Assembly: GCF_030160295.1 (NCBI RefSeq)
Contig: NZ_BSOB01000004.1
Coordinates: forward strand, 238,030 to 302,029
DNA length: 64,000 nucleotides
Source of the DNA: Dyella acidisoli
GTDB taxonomy: Bacteria > Pseudomonadota > Gammaproteobacteria > Xanthomonadales > Rhodanobacteraceae
Reading direction: 5' to 3'
In this document: one piece after another, positions 25,581 to 33,175 of the stretch
How positions within the stretch are numbered: position 1 is the first letter of the stretch
How the letters are laid out: every line of letters begins with the position of its first letter
Position numbers and translations under genes: made by a program
The notes under the pieces: model-generated
What the model saw: only the letters and a program-made list of their open reading frames with translations
The model's database searches: none
What the model was told of the DNA's origin: nothing

Positions 25581-26573
25581 TCAACTCAATATCACGATGC
25601 CGCCGGGCAAGCTGGTGACCTTGGCGCCGTACGCATCCTTGATCAGTGCAGCGACATCCGCGAGCTGATTCAACGAAAACCGCGCCTGCACCTTCCGTGT
25701 GGCCAGTCCGTCATTGGCAAGAATAATTCTGCCCGGGCGATAGCGATTGATTTCACGCACCACCTCGGTCAGCGTCTGGCCGTCGAAAATCAGCACGCGC
25801 CGCCGCCATGCCATCGTCGCTTCGACATCTGCGGGCACTACCTGGCCGACGCTTCCGTTGTTGTAATCCGCGCGCTGCGCGGCTTTGAGAACGGCGATCT
25901 GCCCCTGATAGTGGAGCGTGGTCGCGCCATCGAGGCCGGTCACCTGTACGCCGCTGTCGTCGCAACGCACATTGCATTTGCCCATCATGCCGACGTCGAT
26001 GCGTCCACCACCGGCGTATACGCTGATTGGACCATCCGCGACGCCTGTGGCTTTGACCTGAATTTCGCCACTCAGCAGATCGATGCCGCTCATCCGGCCT
26101 TCCGACTTGCGCAGGTTGATGGTGGTCTGCGTGTTCATCTGCACCACGATGCCTTGCCCCAGGTCCACTTCGCGTTGCTCGCCCGTGGCGGTGCGATAGT
26201 CCGCCGCCATGTCCGACAGCGACGGCCACATTTGCAGCGGCGGATGCATGACCACGAGTGCAGCGGAAGCGGTGACGGCTGCGCCGAGAAAAGCTCGGCG
26301 GCTCATGCGTGGCCATGTGGCGGTGCGGTTGGATTGCGCGGCGGCGCGCGTCCGTTCGCCCGCCATCCATGCATGGGCGGCTGGCCCGAGGTTTTCCCAC
26401 ATGCGCCGGGTTTCCGCGAACGCCTCCATGTGCGCAGGGCTTTGCCCGCACCAGTGCTCGAAGGCACGCGCGTCATGGGCGTTAGCCGTGCCTGATGTCA
26501 GGCGCAGCAGCCAATGCTGCGCTTCTTTGTGCAGCGCGGCACGGCGGTGGGCCATGTGATCGAGTATCGGCAT
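25581..26573 (-). CDS. FecR-family anti-sigma factor (VreR-like) with twin-arginine motif
   Basis: 330 residues from ATG 26573 (MPILDHMAHRRAALHKEAQH), 5 nt after the sigma stop. The N-terminal domain (HWLLRLTSGTANAHDARAFE, HWCGQSPAHMEAFAETRRMW) binds the sigma factor. The membrane segment is preceded by SRRAFLGAAVTASAALVV, a good twin-arginine signal. FecR of E. coli has been reported to use Tat for its periplasmic domain. The periplasmic FecR domain (YRTATGEQREVDLGQGIVVQ) and a C-terminal STN-like domain (FDGQTLTEVVREINRYRPGR) follow. It is the last gene of the STN/TonB-C, sigma, FecR cassette and should transmit the signal controlling the two-partner secretion locus. Confidence 0.9.
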   Translation of the reverse strand: MPILDHMAHRRAALHKEAQHWLLRLTSGTANAHDARAFEHWCGQSPAHMEAFAETRRMWENLGPAAHAWMAGERTRAAAQSNRTATWPRMSRRAFLGAAVTASAALVVMHPPLQMWPSLSDMAADYRTATGEQREVDLGQGIVVQMNTQTTINLRKSEGRMSGIDLLSGEIQVKATGVADGPISVYAGGGRIDVGMMGKCNVRCDDSGVQVTGLDGATTLHYQGQIAVLKAAQRADYNNGSVGQVVPADVEATMAWRRRVLIFDGQTLTEVVREINRYRPGRIILANDGLATRKVQARFSLNQLADVAALIKDAYGAKVTSLPGGIVILS

Positions 26574-26578
26574 ACCCC

Positions 26579-27124
26579 TTAAGACTCTTTTCCCGCGCCT
26601 GGACCGAACCGCTGAATGACTTTGCGATTGAGACGCTTGCCACAATGTTCGAGCGCCTTCTTCAGTTCCTTGCCCACCATGCGCACAGAGATGCCAAACC
26701 GGCGGGCGATCTCCTCCTGCGCCACATCGTCAACACGGGCGGCAATCAGGATGGCACGCTGTCGTTCGGTCAACTCACCAAGCGCCTGTTCCAATACATG
26801 TACTTCCTGCTTGGCATGTACCACCCTGGCCGGATCAAGCGTATCCGCGCCGACGTTGAGCAGATCTTCCACCTCGCTGCCAGTGAGGTAGCGCGCATCG
26901 GCGTGGCGCTGGTCCGACGCGACATTGATCGCCATGCGGAACAGGTAGCCCGCCGGATTGCTCGACACACAGGAGCTGTCGCCCATGCGCTCGATGCGCA
27001 GATAGGTTTCCTGCAAGGCGTCGTTGGCCAGCTCGTCGGAACCCAGGCGGTTTTTCAGGCGTCGCCGCAATTCATGGCGGCGTTCCATGAACAGCCGAAG
27101 CAACGGCAATGACGCGGGCTCCAT
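26579..27124 (-). CDS. ECF sigma factor (VreI-like), probable activator of the two-partner secretion locus
   Basis: 181 residues from ATG 27124 (MEPASLPLLRLFMERRHELR). The earlier in-frame extension overlaps the upstream gene and is rejected. Region 2 covers LGSDELANDALQETYLRIER and NPAGYLFRMAINVASDQRHA. Region 4 covers LTERQRAILIAARVDDVAQE and the HTH IARRFGISVRMVGKELKKAL. The gene sits 10 nt after the STN/TonB-C gene and 5 nt before the FecR gene, matching the vreA-vreI-vreR order. The two identical promoter motifs at 28163-28192 and 37086-37115 are its likely targets; this is inference from position and spacing. Confidence 0.9.
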   Translation of the reverse strand: MEPASLPLLRLFMERRHELRRRLKNRLGSDELANDALQETYLRIERMGDSSCVSSNPAGYLFRMAINVASDQRHADARYLTGSEVEDLLNVGADTLDPARVVHAKQEVHVLEQALGELTERQRAILIAARVDDVAQEEIARRFGISVRMVGKELKKALEHCGKRLNRKVIQRFGPGAGKES

Positions 27125-27134
27125 CGCCGGGACC

Positions 27135-27851
27135 TCAGTGCACGTACGGCAAAGCCGTAGCGCATACCGAAACGTCGCCCGCATGTCCGGGCAGCAACAG
27201 CATGGTGATCGGCTGCGGCATGCCGGGGGGGGGCGGCTCAAGCACGAGCTTGTTCAGGGCGTGTCGTACTTCGTAGTCGCGCTGGCCGCTGATGGGCGTT
27301 AGCAGCTTGGCTTTTTCGACGTGGCCTGATGAAGCAATCCATATCTGCACGGCGAGCCGATACGTGCCTGGGCGCGTATCGTCCAATTGGCACAGTGCGG
27401 CTTCAATGGGTTTCTGGATCTGTCCGGCATAGTGTTCGATCACGGCTTCGCTTTCCTCCACCCCAACGCTTTCTGGTCGCTCACGCACCGTTTTGCCGGC
27501 GCTTGCATCTGACTCCGCGAGCTTCAACGTGAACGCCTGGTCGCTGGAATAGCTCGCGACCAGCCCGGTTCCTGCGAGCAACTTTTGTAACGCTTCGGTC
27601 TTGTCGAAATTCCCGTGTACGCCGGGGGACCTTCTGCCCTCTGCCAGCGCGTTGTCGACGAGCACCGCTTGCCCGGTGAGTTCGCTATAGGTTTGCAACG
27701 CCGTCAGCAGCGATTGCGCAGGTATGTCGAACGCGATGCTGTCATCGATGCGGAGTAGACCGGTCCGCCCAACCGTGGGCGAAGCCGTCTGAGACGGAGT
27801 GGAAGCTGTTTCCGCGGGAGATGCCAAAGGCAGCGTCAAACACAAAACCAC
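27135..27851 (-). CDS. STN domain plus TonB C-terminal domain signalling protein without a barrel (VreA-like); start disturbed
   Basis: At least 238 residues. After a hydrophobic stretch (VLCLTLPLASPAETAS), an STN domain (IAFDIPAQSLLTALQTYSEL to LQKLLAGTGLVASYSSD) is joined by a charged linker to a TonB-type C-terminal domain (YRLAVQIWIASSGHVEKAKL, ALNKLVLEPPPPGMPQPITM). There is no plug or barrel. This is the layout of P. aeruginosa VreA, which signals to the FecR-like VreR. The frame has no good start: the GTG at 27851 lacks a basic n-region. Upstream, GGAGG (27916-27920) and GTG 27906 encode MQRFRNKG in another frame, ending in TGA at 27877-27879. One base less would fuse these into a normal signal peptide. 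A frameshift mutation or sequence error is likely; a programmed shift is less likely. Confidence 0.8.
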   Translation of the reverse strand: MVLCLTLPLASPAETASTPSQTASPTVGRTGLLRIDDSIAFDIPAQSLLTALQTYSELTGQAVLVDNALAEGRRSPGVHGNFDKTEALQKLLAGTGLVASYSSDQAFTLKLAESDASAGKTVRERPESVGVEESEAVIEHYAGQIQKPIEAALCQLDDTRPGTYRLAVQIWIASSGHVEKAKLLTPISGQRDYEVRHALNKLVLEPPPPGMPQPITMLLLPGHAGDVSVCATALPYVH

Positions 27852-27934
27852 GCATGCAAACCATGGGAATACGCGATCAAGACCCTTTGTTACGAAAGCG
27901 CTGCACGTTGTATGGCCTCCTTGGACAAGTCACA

Positions 27935-27964
27935 AAGACTATGCCCGCAATGTGACAGTGAATC
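27935..27964 (-). promoter_or_regulatory. weak ECF-type promoter candidate before the signalling cassette
   Basis: On the minus strand GATTCACTGT (27964-27955) is followed after 14 nt by AGTCTT (27940-27935). This shares 6/10 and 4/6 bases, with identical spacing, with the promoters at 28163 and 37086. The GGAGG ribosome site is 15 nt further on. Autoregulation by the cassette sigma factor is possible, but the match is poor. Confidence 0.25.
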
Positions 27965-28150
27965 GCGCGAAAACGTTTTTATCCGCCTCTCCTCCACGTT
28001 TGTGAAGAAGCCTTCACGCTCATTATTTCGGTGAAAAAATTTTTCACGACTTCTTCCATGACAGAAAAAGCACGCGCCATATCTCCGTTGTGTGTCCAGA
28101 CACATGACACACGCATGTCGAAAACCCTTGTCTACGCTCGATCCATGAAT

Positions 28151-28192
28151 TTTTCGTGACAAGGTTCAGTCCCGAACTGAGAAGCCGGTCTA
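28151..28192 (+). promoter_or_regulatory. ECF sigma promoter of the TpsB-ExbBD-TonB operon
   Basis: TTTTCGTGACAAGGTTCAGT plus CC (28151-28172) is followed by a 14-nt spacer and GGTCTA (28187-28192). The same blocks with the same spacing occur before tpsA (37086-37115), while the spacers differ. The form (a GTT-containing -35 and a short -10) fits an ECF sigma factor. From here to the TpsB start there is a leader of about 360 nt. Confidence 0.75.
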
Positions 28193-28563
28193 TTCGAGCA
28201 GGGATGTTGTGGACAGGCAGGGATGCCTTTTCAATTTTTTGCGTCACGCGCAGCGCTAGGCGCTCGCGTGCGGGAATTTTTCGACTCTTGCAAATGGACG
28301 GCCAAAAGCCGCCGCGATCAGGATGCGCATTGCGTGATCAGGCAAAAGAGACATCGTCTGCAAGGACTGCGAGTGCCACATGGACGTGGCAGGGGGACGT
28401 GCTTGCCGTGTGTTGCGGAGCCGACACGCCACTGTCGTGATTCGGTTACCCGCGGCGCGTTAGCTTCGTGGCATCGATGGGGAGTGCATCAACGGCCCCA
28501 TGCCGATCAACCCCATGCCAATCAATCGACGGCCGATCAAACGACGCAGGCACGAGGCGGCGA
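28193..28563 (+). other. long 5' leader of the TpsB operon with a possible leader ORF
   Basis: The leader contains a 114-codon frame (28223-28567, MPFQFFASRAALGARVREFF...). Its TGA overlaps the TpsB ATG as ATGA, as in translational coupling. Its Arg/His/Cys-rich composition and repetitive end (PHADQPHANQSTADQTTQA) argue against a folded protein. Near 28500-28545 the motif GCC(G/A)ATCAA occurs three times at 16-18 nt spacing. I treat the frame as an unproven leader peptide. Confidence 0.35.
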
Positions 28564-30183
28564 ATGAACATGCGACATGGAGGGGATATTCCGGCGCGTT
28601 TGGTGTGTCCTTTGGCGGTACTGATCAGCTTGGCGATGGCGTTTCCGCTTGCGGCGCAAACGCAAAATTCGACAGCGCCGGCACCTTCGTCCGCGCCGGC
28701 CAACTTTCAGATCAACGAATACCTCGTGCGCGGCAACACCAAGCTGCAGCCGGTAGACATCGAAGGCTCCATGGAGCCTTATCTGGGGCCTGGGCGCAGC
28801 ATGAACGATGTGCACGCTGCGCGCGATGCCCTGCAAAAGTTGTATCAGTCCAAGGGCTATCAATCCGTGGTGGTGGAAATTCCGCCACAGCAGGTGAAGA
28901 ACGGCGTGATCCTGCTGCAGGTCACCGAAAACAGCATCGGCCGTCTGCGCGTGGAAGGGGCGAAGTATCACTCGCCGCAGGAAATCCGCGATGCGGTGCC
29001 TTCGCTCGCGCAAGGTACCGTGCCCGACTTCAACCAGGTGCAGAAAGAACTCACCGATCTCAATAAACAACCGGGGCGGCAGGTCGTTCCGCTGCTGAGT
29101 CCGGGCAGCATGCCGCAGACAATGGACGTTACGCTCAAGGTCGACGACACCTATCCGTTGCACGGCAGCGTGGAGGTCAACAACGACCACAGTGCCTATA
29201 CGCCGGATCTGCGCACCATCGCCTCTGTTCGCTATGACAACCTGTGGCAGTTGGGACACACGATTTCCGCCACGTATATCGTGGCACCGCAGGATCGGCA
29301 CGCCACCGAAGTTTATGCGCTGTCGTATCTGGCACCTTTGAATACGGATTGGAGCCTGCTCGGCTCAGCCTACAAATCCAACAGCAATGCCAACACACTG
29401 GGCGGTACGACCGTGCTGGGCAAGGGCAATGCGGTAAGCCTGCAAGCGACGAAGCAATTGCCCGTGCTGGGTGGCGACTACACGCAGATGGTGTCGTTTG
29501 GCATCAGTCGCAAACACTTCGAGCAAAACATCCAGCTCGGTGGGCAGACGCTGCAGGCGCCGCTTACGTATTACCCGCTTTCGGCGTCTTACACCGGGCA
29601 GCGCACCGGCGAAAAATCCACCCTTGGGTTCACGTTTACCGGCAATTTTGGCTGGCGCGGTGTCGGCAGCAGCAACCAGGCGTTCGACAACCAGCGCTAC
29701 AACGCGCGCGACAACTTTGCCGACCTGCGTCTAGACCTCAACTACGCCCACAGCTTCGCCGGCGACTTCGCCGTTGCAACGCGCGCCAGCGCGCAGGCCA
29801 GCACGCAACCACTGATTTCCAGCGAACAGTTCGCGGCTGGCGGCATGAGCAGCGTACGCGGCTATCTGTCGGCGGAAGAAACAGCGGACAACGGTGCGAT
29901 CGCTTCGGTGGAGCTGCGCACGCCTTCGATTCATTCATGGGTTGGATCGTTCGCCAACGACTGGCGCTTCCACATTTTCGTCGACAGCGCGCGCCTGATG
30001 TTGATCGATCCGCTCGCCGAACAGCGCGGGCGCTTCACCTTGCTCAGCACCGGCGTCGGCACGTCGTTTACGGTTTTCCATTACGTGAATGGCGATCTCG
30101 AGTACGCCTATCCGTTGCGGGATGGCGTGCAGACCAGGGCGCACGACGGACATCTGCTTTTCAGCGTGAAAGCGGGACTTTAG
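28564..30183 (+). CDS. TpsB two-partner secretion transporter (ShlB/FhaC/PdtB-like)
   Basis: 539 residues from ATG 28564, with GAGG 6 nt ahead; the in-frame extension to 28468 reads as leader. A signal peptide (LAVLISLAMAFPLAAQ) is followed by POTRA 1 (NEYLVRGNTKLQPVDIEGSM, YQSKGYQSVVVEIPPQQ), POTRA 2 (RLRVEGAKYHSPQEIRDAVP) and a 16-strand Omp85-type barrel. The conserved L6 tip motif SSVRGYLSAEE is present. TpsB proteins bind the TPS domain of their TpsA partner in the periplasm and thread it to the surface. The partner is the giant TpsA at 37159, six kilobases downstream, under a matching ECF promoter. The intervening genes add an ExbB/ExbD/TonB energising set. Confidence 0.93.
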   Translation: MNMRHGGDIPARLVCPLAVLISLAMAFPLAAQTQNSTAPAPSSAPANFQINEYLVRGNTKLQPVDIEGSMEPYLGPGRSMNDVHAARDALQKLYQSKGYQSVVVEIPPQQVKNGVILLQVTENSIGRLRVEGAKYHSPQEIRDAVPSLAQGTVPDFNQVQKELTDLNKQPGRQVVPLLSPGSMPQTMDVTLKVDDTYPLHGSVEVNNDHSAYTPDLRTIASVRYDNLWQLGHTISATYIVAPQDRHATEVYALSYLAPLNTDWSLLGSAYKSNSNANTLGGTTVLGKGNAVSLQATKQLPVLGGDYTQMVSFGISRKHFEQNIQLGGQTLQAPLTYYPLSASYTGQRTGEKSTLGFTFTGNFGWRGVGSSNQAFDNQRYNARDNFADLRLDLNYAHSFAGDFAVATRASAQASTQPLISSEQFAAGGMSSVRGYLSAEETADNGAIASVELRTPSIHSWVGSFANDWRFHIFVDSARLMLIDPLAEQRGRFTLLSTGVGTSFTVFHYVNGDLEYAYPLRDGVQTRAHDGHLLFSVKAGL

Positions 30184-30229
30184 GGCCCTAAACAGGCTCC
30201 AGATCACTTCGGATAGAGGCTCAACGACC

Positions 30230-32044
30230 ATGCGGTACTTCATTCTTCTCTGCACATTGTGTCTGTTGCTGGCGCCAAGATTGAGCATGGCCGGCGAAGC
30301 CTCGTGGTGGAACGACGACTGGTCGTATCGCAAACCCATCACGTTGGATACCACGCCCAAGGGTGGCAACCTGACGCAGCCAGTGGGGCGCATGCCGCTG
30401 CTGATCCGCTTGCATCCGGGCAACTTCCAGTTCGACGGCGTCGCCAAGACGGGATCCGATCTGCGCTTCGTCGGTCCGGATGGCAAAACGCCGCTGAATT
30501 ACCAGATCGAAAACTTCGATCCGGTGATGGGCGTAGCGCAGATCTGGCTCGACGTAACGGATCTGCCGAGCAACGGCCAGCAGACGATCTGGATGTATTA
30601 CGGCAACAGCAAGGCGCCCGCGCTGAGCAGCGGCGCAGCCACGTTCGATGCGGATTACACCTTGGTGTATCACTTCGACGAACAGAGTGGCCAGCCGCCG
30701 AAGGATGCGACGGCCTACGGCAACAACGCGGCGAGCGGTGCGCTGCGCATCGTGGATGGCGGCATTGCCGGCAACGCGGCGCGCTTCGACGGTTCCACCG
30801 TAATCACGCTGCCGGTGAGTTCTTCGCTCGATATCAAGGAAGGCGGCAGCTTCACCTTCAGCGCGTGGATCAAGCTGGATGCGCTGCCAACTACTGCGAC
30901 ATTGCTTTACGGCCATCGCCAGGACGGCAAGGCACTCTTGATCGGTATCGACAGTGGTGCGCCATTCGCGGAAGTGGATGGTGGCAGTGCACCGCAGCGC
31001 ACGAGCGCGGGCACGCCACTGAAAGCGGGTCAATGGACACATCTGGCGGTGACGGCCGGCAATGGTCAGATCGTGCTGTACGTCAATGGTCAGCCCTACG
31101 CGAATCTCGCCGCTGCATTACCTGCATTGAGCGGCACCGCAACGGTGGGTGGCGACGCAGCGAGCGCGGGTGCCACGCCGGTACCGTTCGCCGCCTTCGT
31201 GGGACAGATGGACGAGCTGCGCCTGTCGCGCGTGGCGCGTCCCGCCGCTGCGATCACGGCCGACTTGTTGACGCAAGGTGCGGAATCCAAACTCACGGCC
31301 TACGGCGAAGACGAAAAGAAATCGGGCTTCGGCTTCGGCTATTTCGGCATCATCGTCAAATCGGTCACGGTGGATGCATGGGTGGTGATCGCATTGCTGG
31401 CGATCATGGCGATCATCTCGTGGCTGGTGATGTGGCAGCGTGGCAGCTACGTGTCGCAAGTGACGAATGCGAACGAGCGCTTCCTGCATCGCTATCGCGA
31501 GCTCGGCAGCAATCTGTTGGGCCTTTCCGGCAACCATGTCGCGCCGGCCATGAAGCAGGAGTTGTCCGGTTCGTCGCTGTACCGGCTGTACGAAACCGGG
31601 GCCAAGGAAGTGTGGCGCCGCCGCGATGAAGACGGTCGACTGGTGATCGCCAGCGAGTCCATTGAAGCGATCCGCGCCGTGATGGATTCCACCCTGGTGC
31701 GCGAGAACCAGGCGCTGTCGCGTTCGATGGTGATGCTTACCATCGCAATTTCGGGTGGCCCGTTCCTCGGCCTGCTCGGCACCGTCGTCGGCGTGATGAT
31801 TACCTTCGCCGCCATCGCCGCCGCAGGCGACGTGAACATCAATGCGATTGCGCCGGGCATTTCCGCCGCGTTGCTTGCCACCGTGGCTGGCCTGGCCGTC
31901 GCGATCCCCGCACTGTTTGGTTACAACTACCTGTTGACGCGCAACAAGGCTGTTACCGCGAACATGCAGGTGTTCGTCGACGAATTCGTCACGCGTCTGG
32001 CCGAGCTGCATCGCGCTGCCGATCTTTCCACAGTAGAGAGCTGA
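30230..32044 (+). CDS. DUF2341-LamG-ExbB fusion protein (proton channel with a periplasmic binding module)
   Basis: 604 residues. A signal peptide (LLCTLCLLLAPRLSMA) leads to a DUF2341 domain (WWNDDWSYRKPITLDTTPKG through IWMYYGNSKAP, about 25-130). A LamG/concanavalin-like domain follows (about 140-345, TLVYHFDEQSGQPPKDATAY, FTFSAWIKLDA, GQWTHLAVTAGNGQIVLYVN). The C-terminal 230 residues are a complete MotA/TolQ/ExbB proton-channel domain: VDAWVVIALLAIMAIISWLV, SGGPFLGLLGTVVGVMITFA and ISAALLATVAGLAVAIPALF. Ordinary ExbB is about 240 residues with no such domain. The extracytoplasmic half may sense carbohydrate or the TpsA/TpsB complex; that is inference. ExbD begins 10 nt downstream. Confidence 0.9.
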   Translation: MRYFILLCTLCLLLAPRLSMAGEASWWNDDWSYRKPITLDTTPKGGNLTQPVGRMPLLIRLHPGNFQFDGVAKTGSDLRFVGPDGKTPLNYQIENFDPVMGVAQIWLDVTDLPSNGQQTIWMYYGNSKAPALSSGAATFDADYTLVYHFDEQSGQPPKDATAYGNNAASGALRIVDGGIAGNAARFDGSTVITLPVSSSLDIKEGGSFTFSAWIKLDALPTTATLLYGHRQDGKALLIGIDSGAPFAEVDGGSAPQRTSAGTPLKAGQWTHLAVTAGNGQIVLYVNGQPYANLAAALPALSGTATVGGDAASAGATPVPFAAFVGQMDELRLSRVARPAAAITADLLTQGAESKLTAYGEDEKKSGFGFGYFGIIVKSVTVDAWVVIALLAIMAIISWLVMWQRGSYVSQVTNANERFLHRYRELGSNLLGLSGNHVAPAMKQELSGSSLYRLYETGAKEVWRRRDEDGRLVIASESIEAIRAVMDSTLVRENQALSRSMVMLTIAISGGPFLGLLGTVVGVMITFAAIAAAGDVNINAIAPGISAALLATVAGLAVAIPALFGYNYLLTRNKAVTANMQVFVDEFVTRLAELHRAADLSTVES

Positions 32045-32054
32045 GGAGAGCGCC

Positions 32055-32459
32055 ATGCGAGCCCATGACGAAGACAAACCGTACGACGACATCAACATCA
32101 CGCCGATGCTCGATCTGGCGTACGTGCTGCTGGTGATCTTCATCATCATGACCACCGCGGCGGTGCAGGGCATCAAGGTGAATCTGCCCAAGGCCAGCGC
32201 GTCGGTGAGTCTGGCCAAGCCGCAAACGAAGGCGATTACGGTTTCCGATACGGGGCAGGTTTTCCTCGACGCCTTTCCAGTGACCATGGGCGAACTGGAG
32301 CAACGGTTGCGCGAACAGAAAGCGCTCACGCCCGACTTTCCGGTGATCGTGAAGGGCGACTCCAACGTGCAGTATCAGAAGGTTGTCGACGTACTCGACC
32401 TGCTGCGCCGTCTCGAACTTACGCAGGTCGGTCTCGTGACCGGCAAGCAAGCGAGCTGA
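32055..32459 (+). CDS. exbD: ExbD/TolR-family biopolymer transport protein
   Basis: 134 residues with a GAGGAG ribosome site. The N-terminal segment NITPMLDLAYVLLVIFII carries the conserved membrane Asp that couples proton flow to motor movement. The periplasmic part (ITVSDTGQVFLDAFPVTMGE, FPVIVKGDSNVQYQKVVDVL, RRLELTQVGLVTGKQ) is a standard ExbD dimerisation domain. It pairs with the fused ExbB encoded just upstream and with the TonB-like protein 10 nt downstream. This gives the two-partner secretion cluster its own energising complex, separate from any general TonB-ExbBD. Confidence 0.92.
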   Translation: MRAHDEDKPYDDINITPMLDLAYVLLVIFIIMTTAAVQGIKVNLPKASASVSLAKPQTKAITVSDTGQVFLDAFPVTMGELEQRLREQKALTPDFPVIVKGDSNVQYQKVVDVLDLLRRLELTQVGLVTGKQAS

Positions 32460-32469
32460 GAACTTGGCG

Positions 32470-33144
32470 ATGTCAGAGTCCGGTTACCCAGAGCAGACAG
32501 CATGGCGTCGATGGCGCGGACGCATCGTCGCCCTTGTGCTGTTGCTTGCCGCGGCATGGCTGGTATGGATGCTGGCGAGCCATGAAGTAGGCGTGCGCCG
32601 CTCGGCGCCGCGCATCGCCACCATCACACCATTGCCCCCTCCGCCTCCGCCACCGAAGGAAAAGCCGCCGGAGCCGAAGAAGGTGGAGGAAACCAAGCAG
32701 GACGTACCAAAACCGGCGGAACCGCTGAAACCCGTGCAAGCACCAAAAGCACCGGATGTCGCCAAGCAAATCACCATCAATGGTCCCGCACAGGCCGGCA
32801 ACGACGCTTTCAACATCGGCGCGGGCGAAGGCGGCGGCATGGTGGGCAGCGGTGGCGGCACAGGCGTCGGCGGTTCCTCTTATGAGCAATACCTGAGCTA
32901 CGCGCTGCAGGAAGCGATTCAGCGCGACGACCGCACGCGCCGCCTGGTGTTCGAGGTACGCGTGAATTTGTGGCTGTCGCCTGATGGTGGCGTAACGCGC
33001 GTACAGCTGATCAAACCCAGCGGTGTCGACAAGACCGACAGCGCATTGCTCGAAGTATTGCGTGGCGTGCGCATCGATACGCCACCACCGCCGACGTTGA
33101 GCATGCCGGTGCGCGTTGCGATGCGCGGCTATCGACCTGGATGA
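32470..33144 (+). CDS. TonB-like energy-transducing protein
   Basis: 224 residues from ATG 32470, preferred to an in-frame TTG at 32464. One membrane anchor (IVALVLLLAAAWLVWMLAS) is followed by a Pro-rich periplasmic spacer (ITPLPPPPPPPKEKPPEPKK), a Gly-rich link (GAGEGGGMVGSGGGTGVGGS) and a C-terminal TonB fold (YLSYALQEAIQRDDRTRRLV, VNLWLSPDGGVTRVQLIKPS). The architecture is that of TonB, and its place behind ExbB and ExbD supports the role. Its outer-membrane client is unclear: the cluster has a TpsB and a porin but no TonB-dependent receptor. The STN/TonB-C signalling protein at 27135 could be a partner. Confidence 0.88.
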   Translation: MSESGYPEQTAWRRWRGRIVALVLLLAAAWLVWMLASHEVGVRRSAPRIATITPLPPPPPPPKEKPPEPKKVEETKQDVPKPAEPLKPVQAPKAPDVAKQITINGPAQAGNDAFNIGAGEGGGMVGSGGGTGVGGSSYEQYLSYALQEAIQRDDRTRRLVFEVRVNLWLSPDGGVTRVQLIKPSGVDKTDSALLEVLRGVRIDTPPPPTLSMPVRVAMRGYRPG

Positions 33145-33175
33145 AGTTTCAAGAAACTTTTTTATGGAGAACGCA

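Noticed and set aside
28058..28064. CTGTCAT on the minus strand upstream of the signalling cassette as a Pho box
   Set aside because: The second half-site is too poor (AAGTCGT), so I do not claim PhoB control of the cassette.
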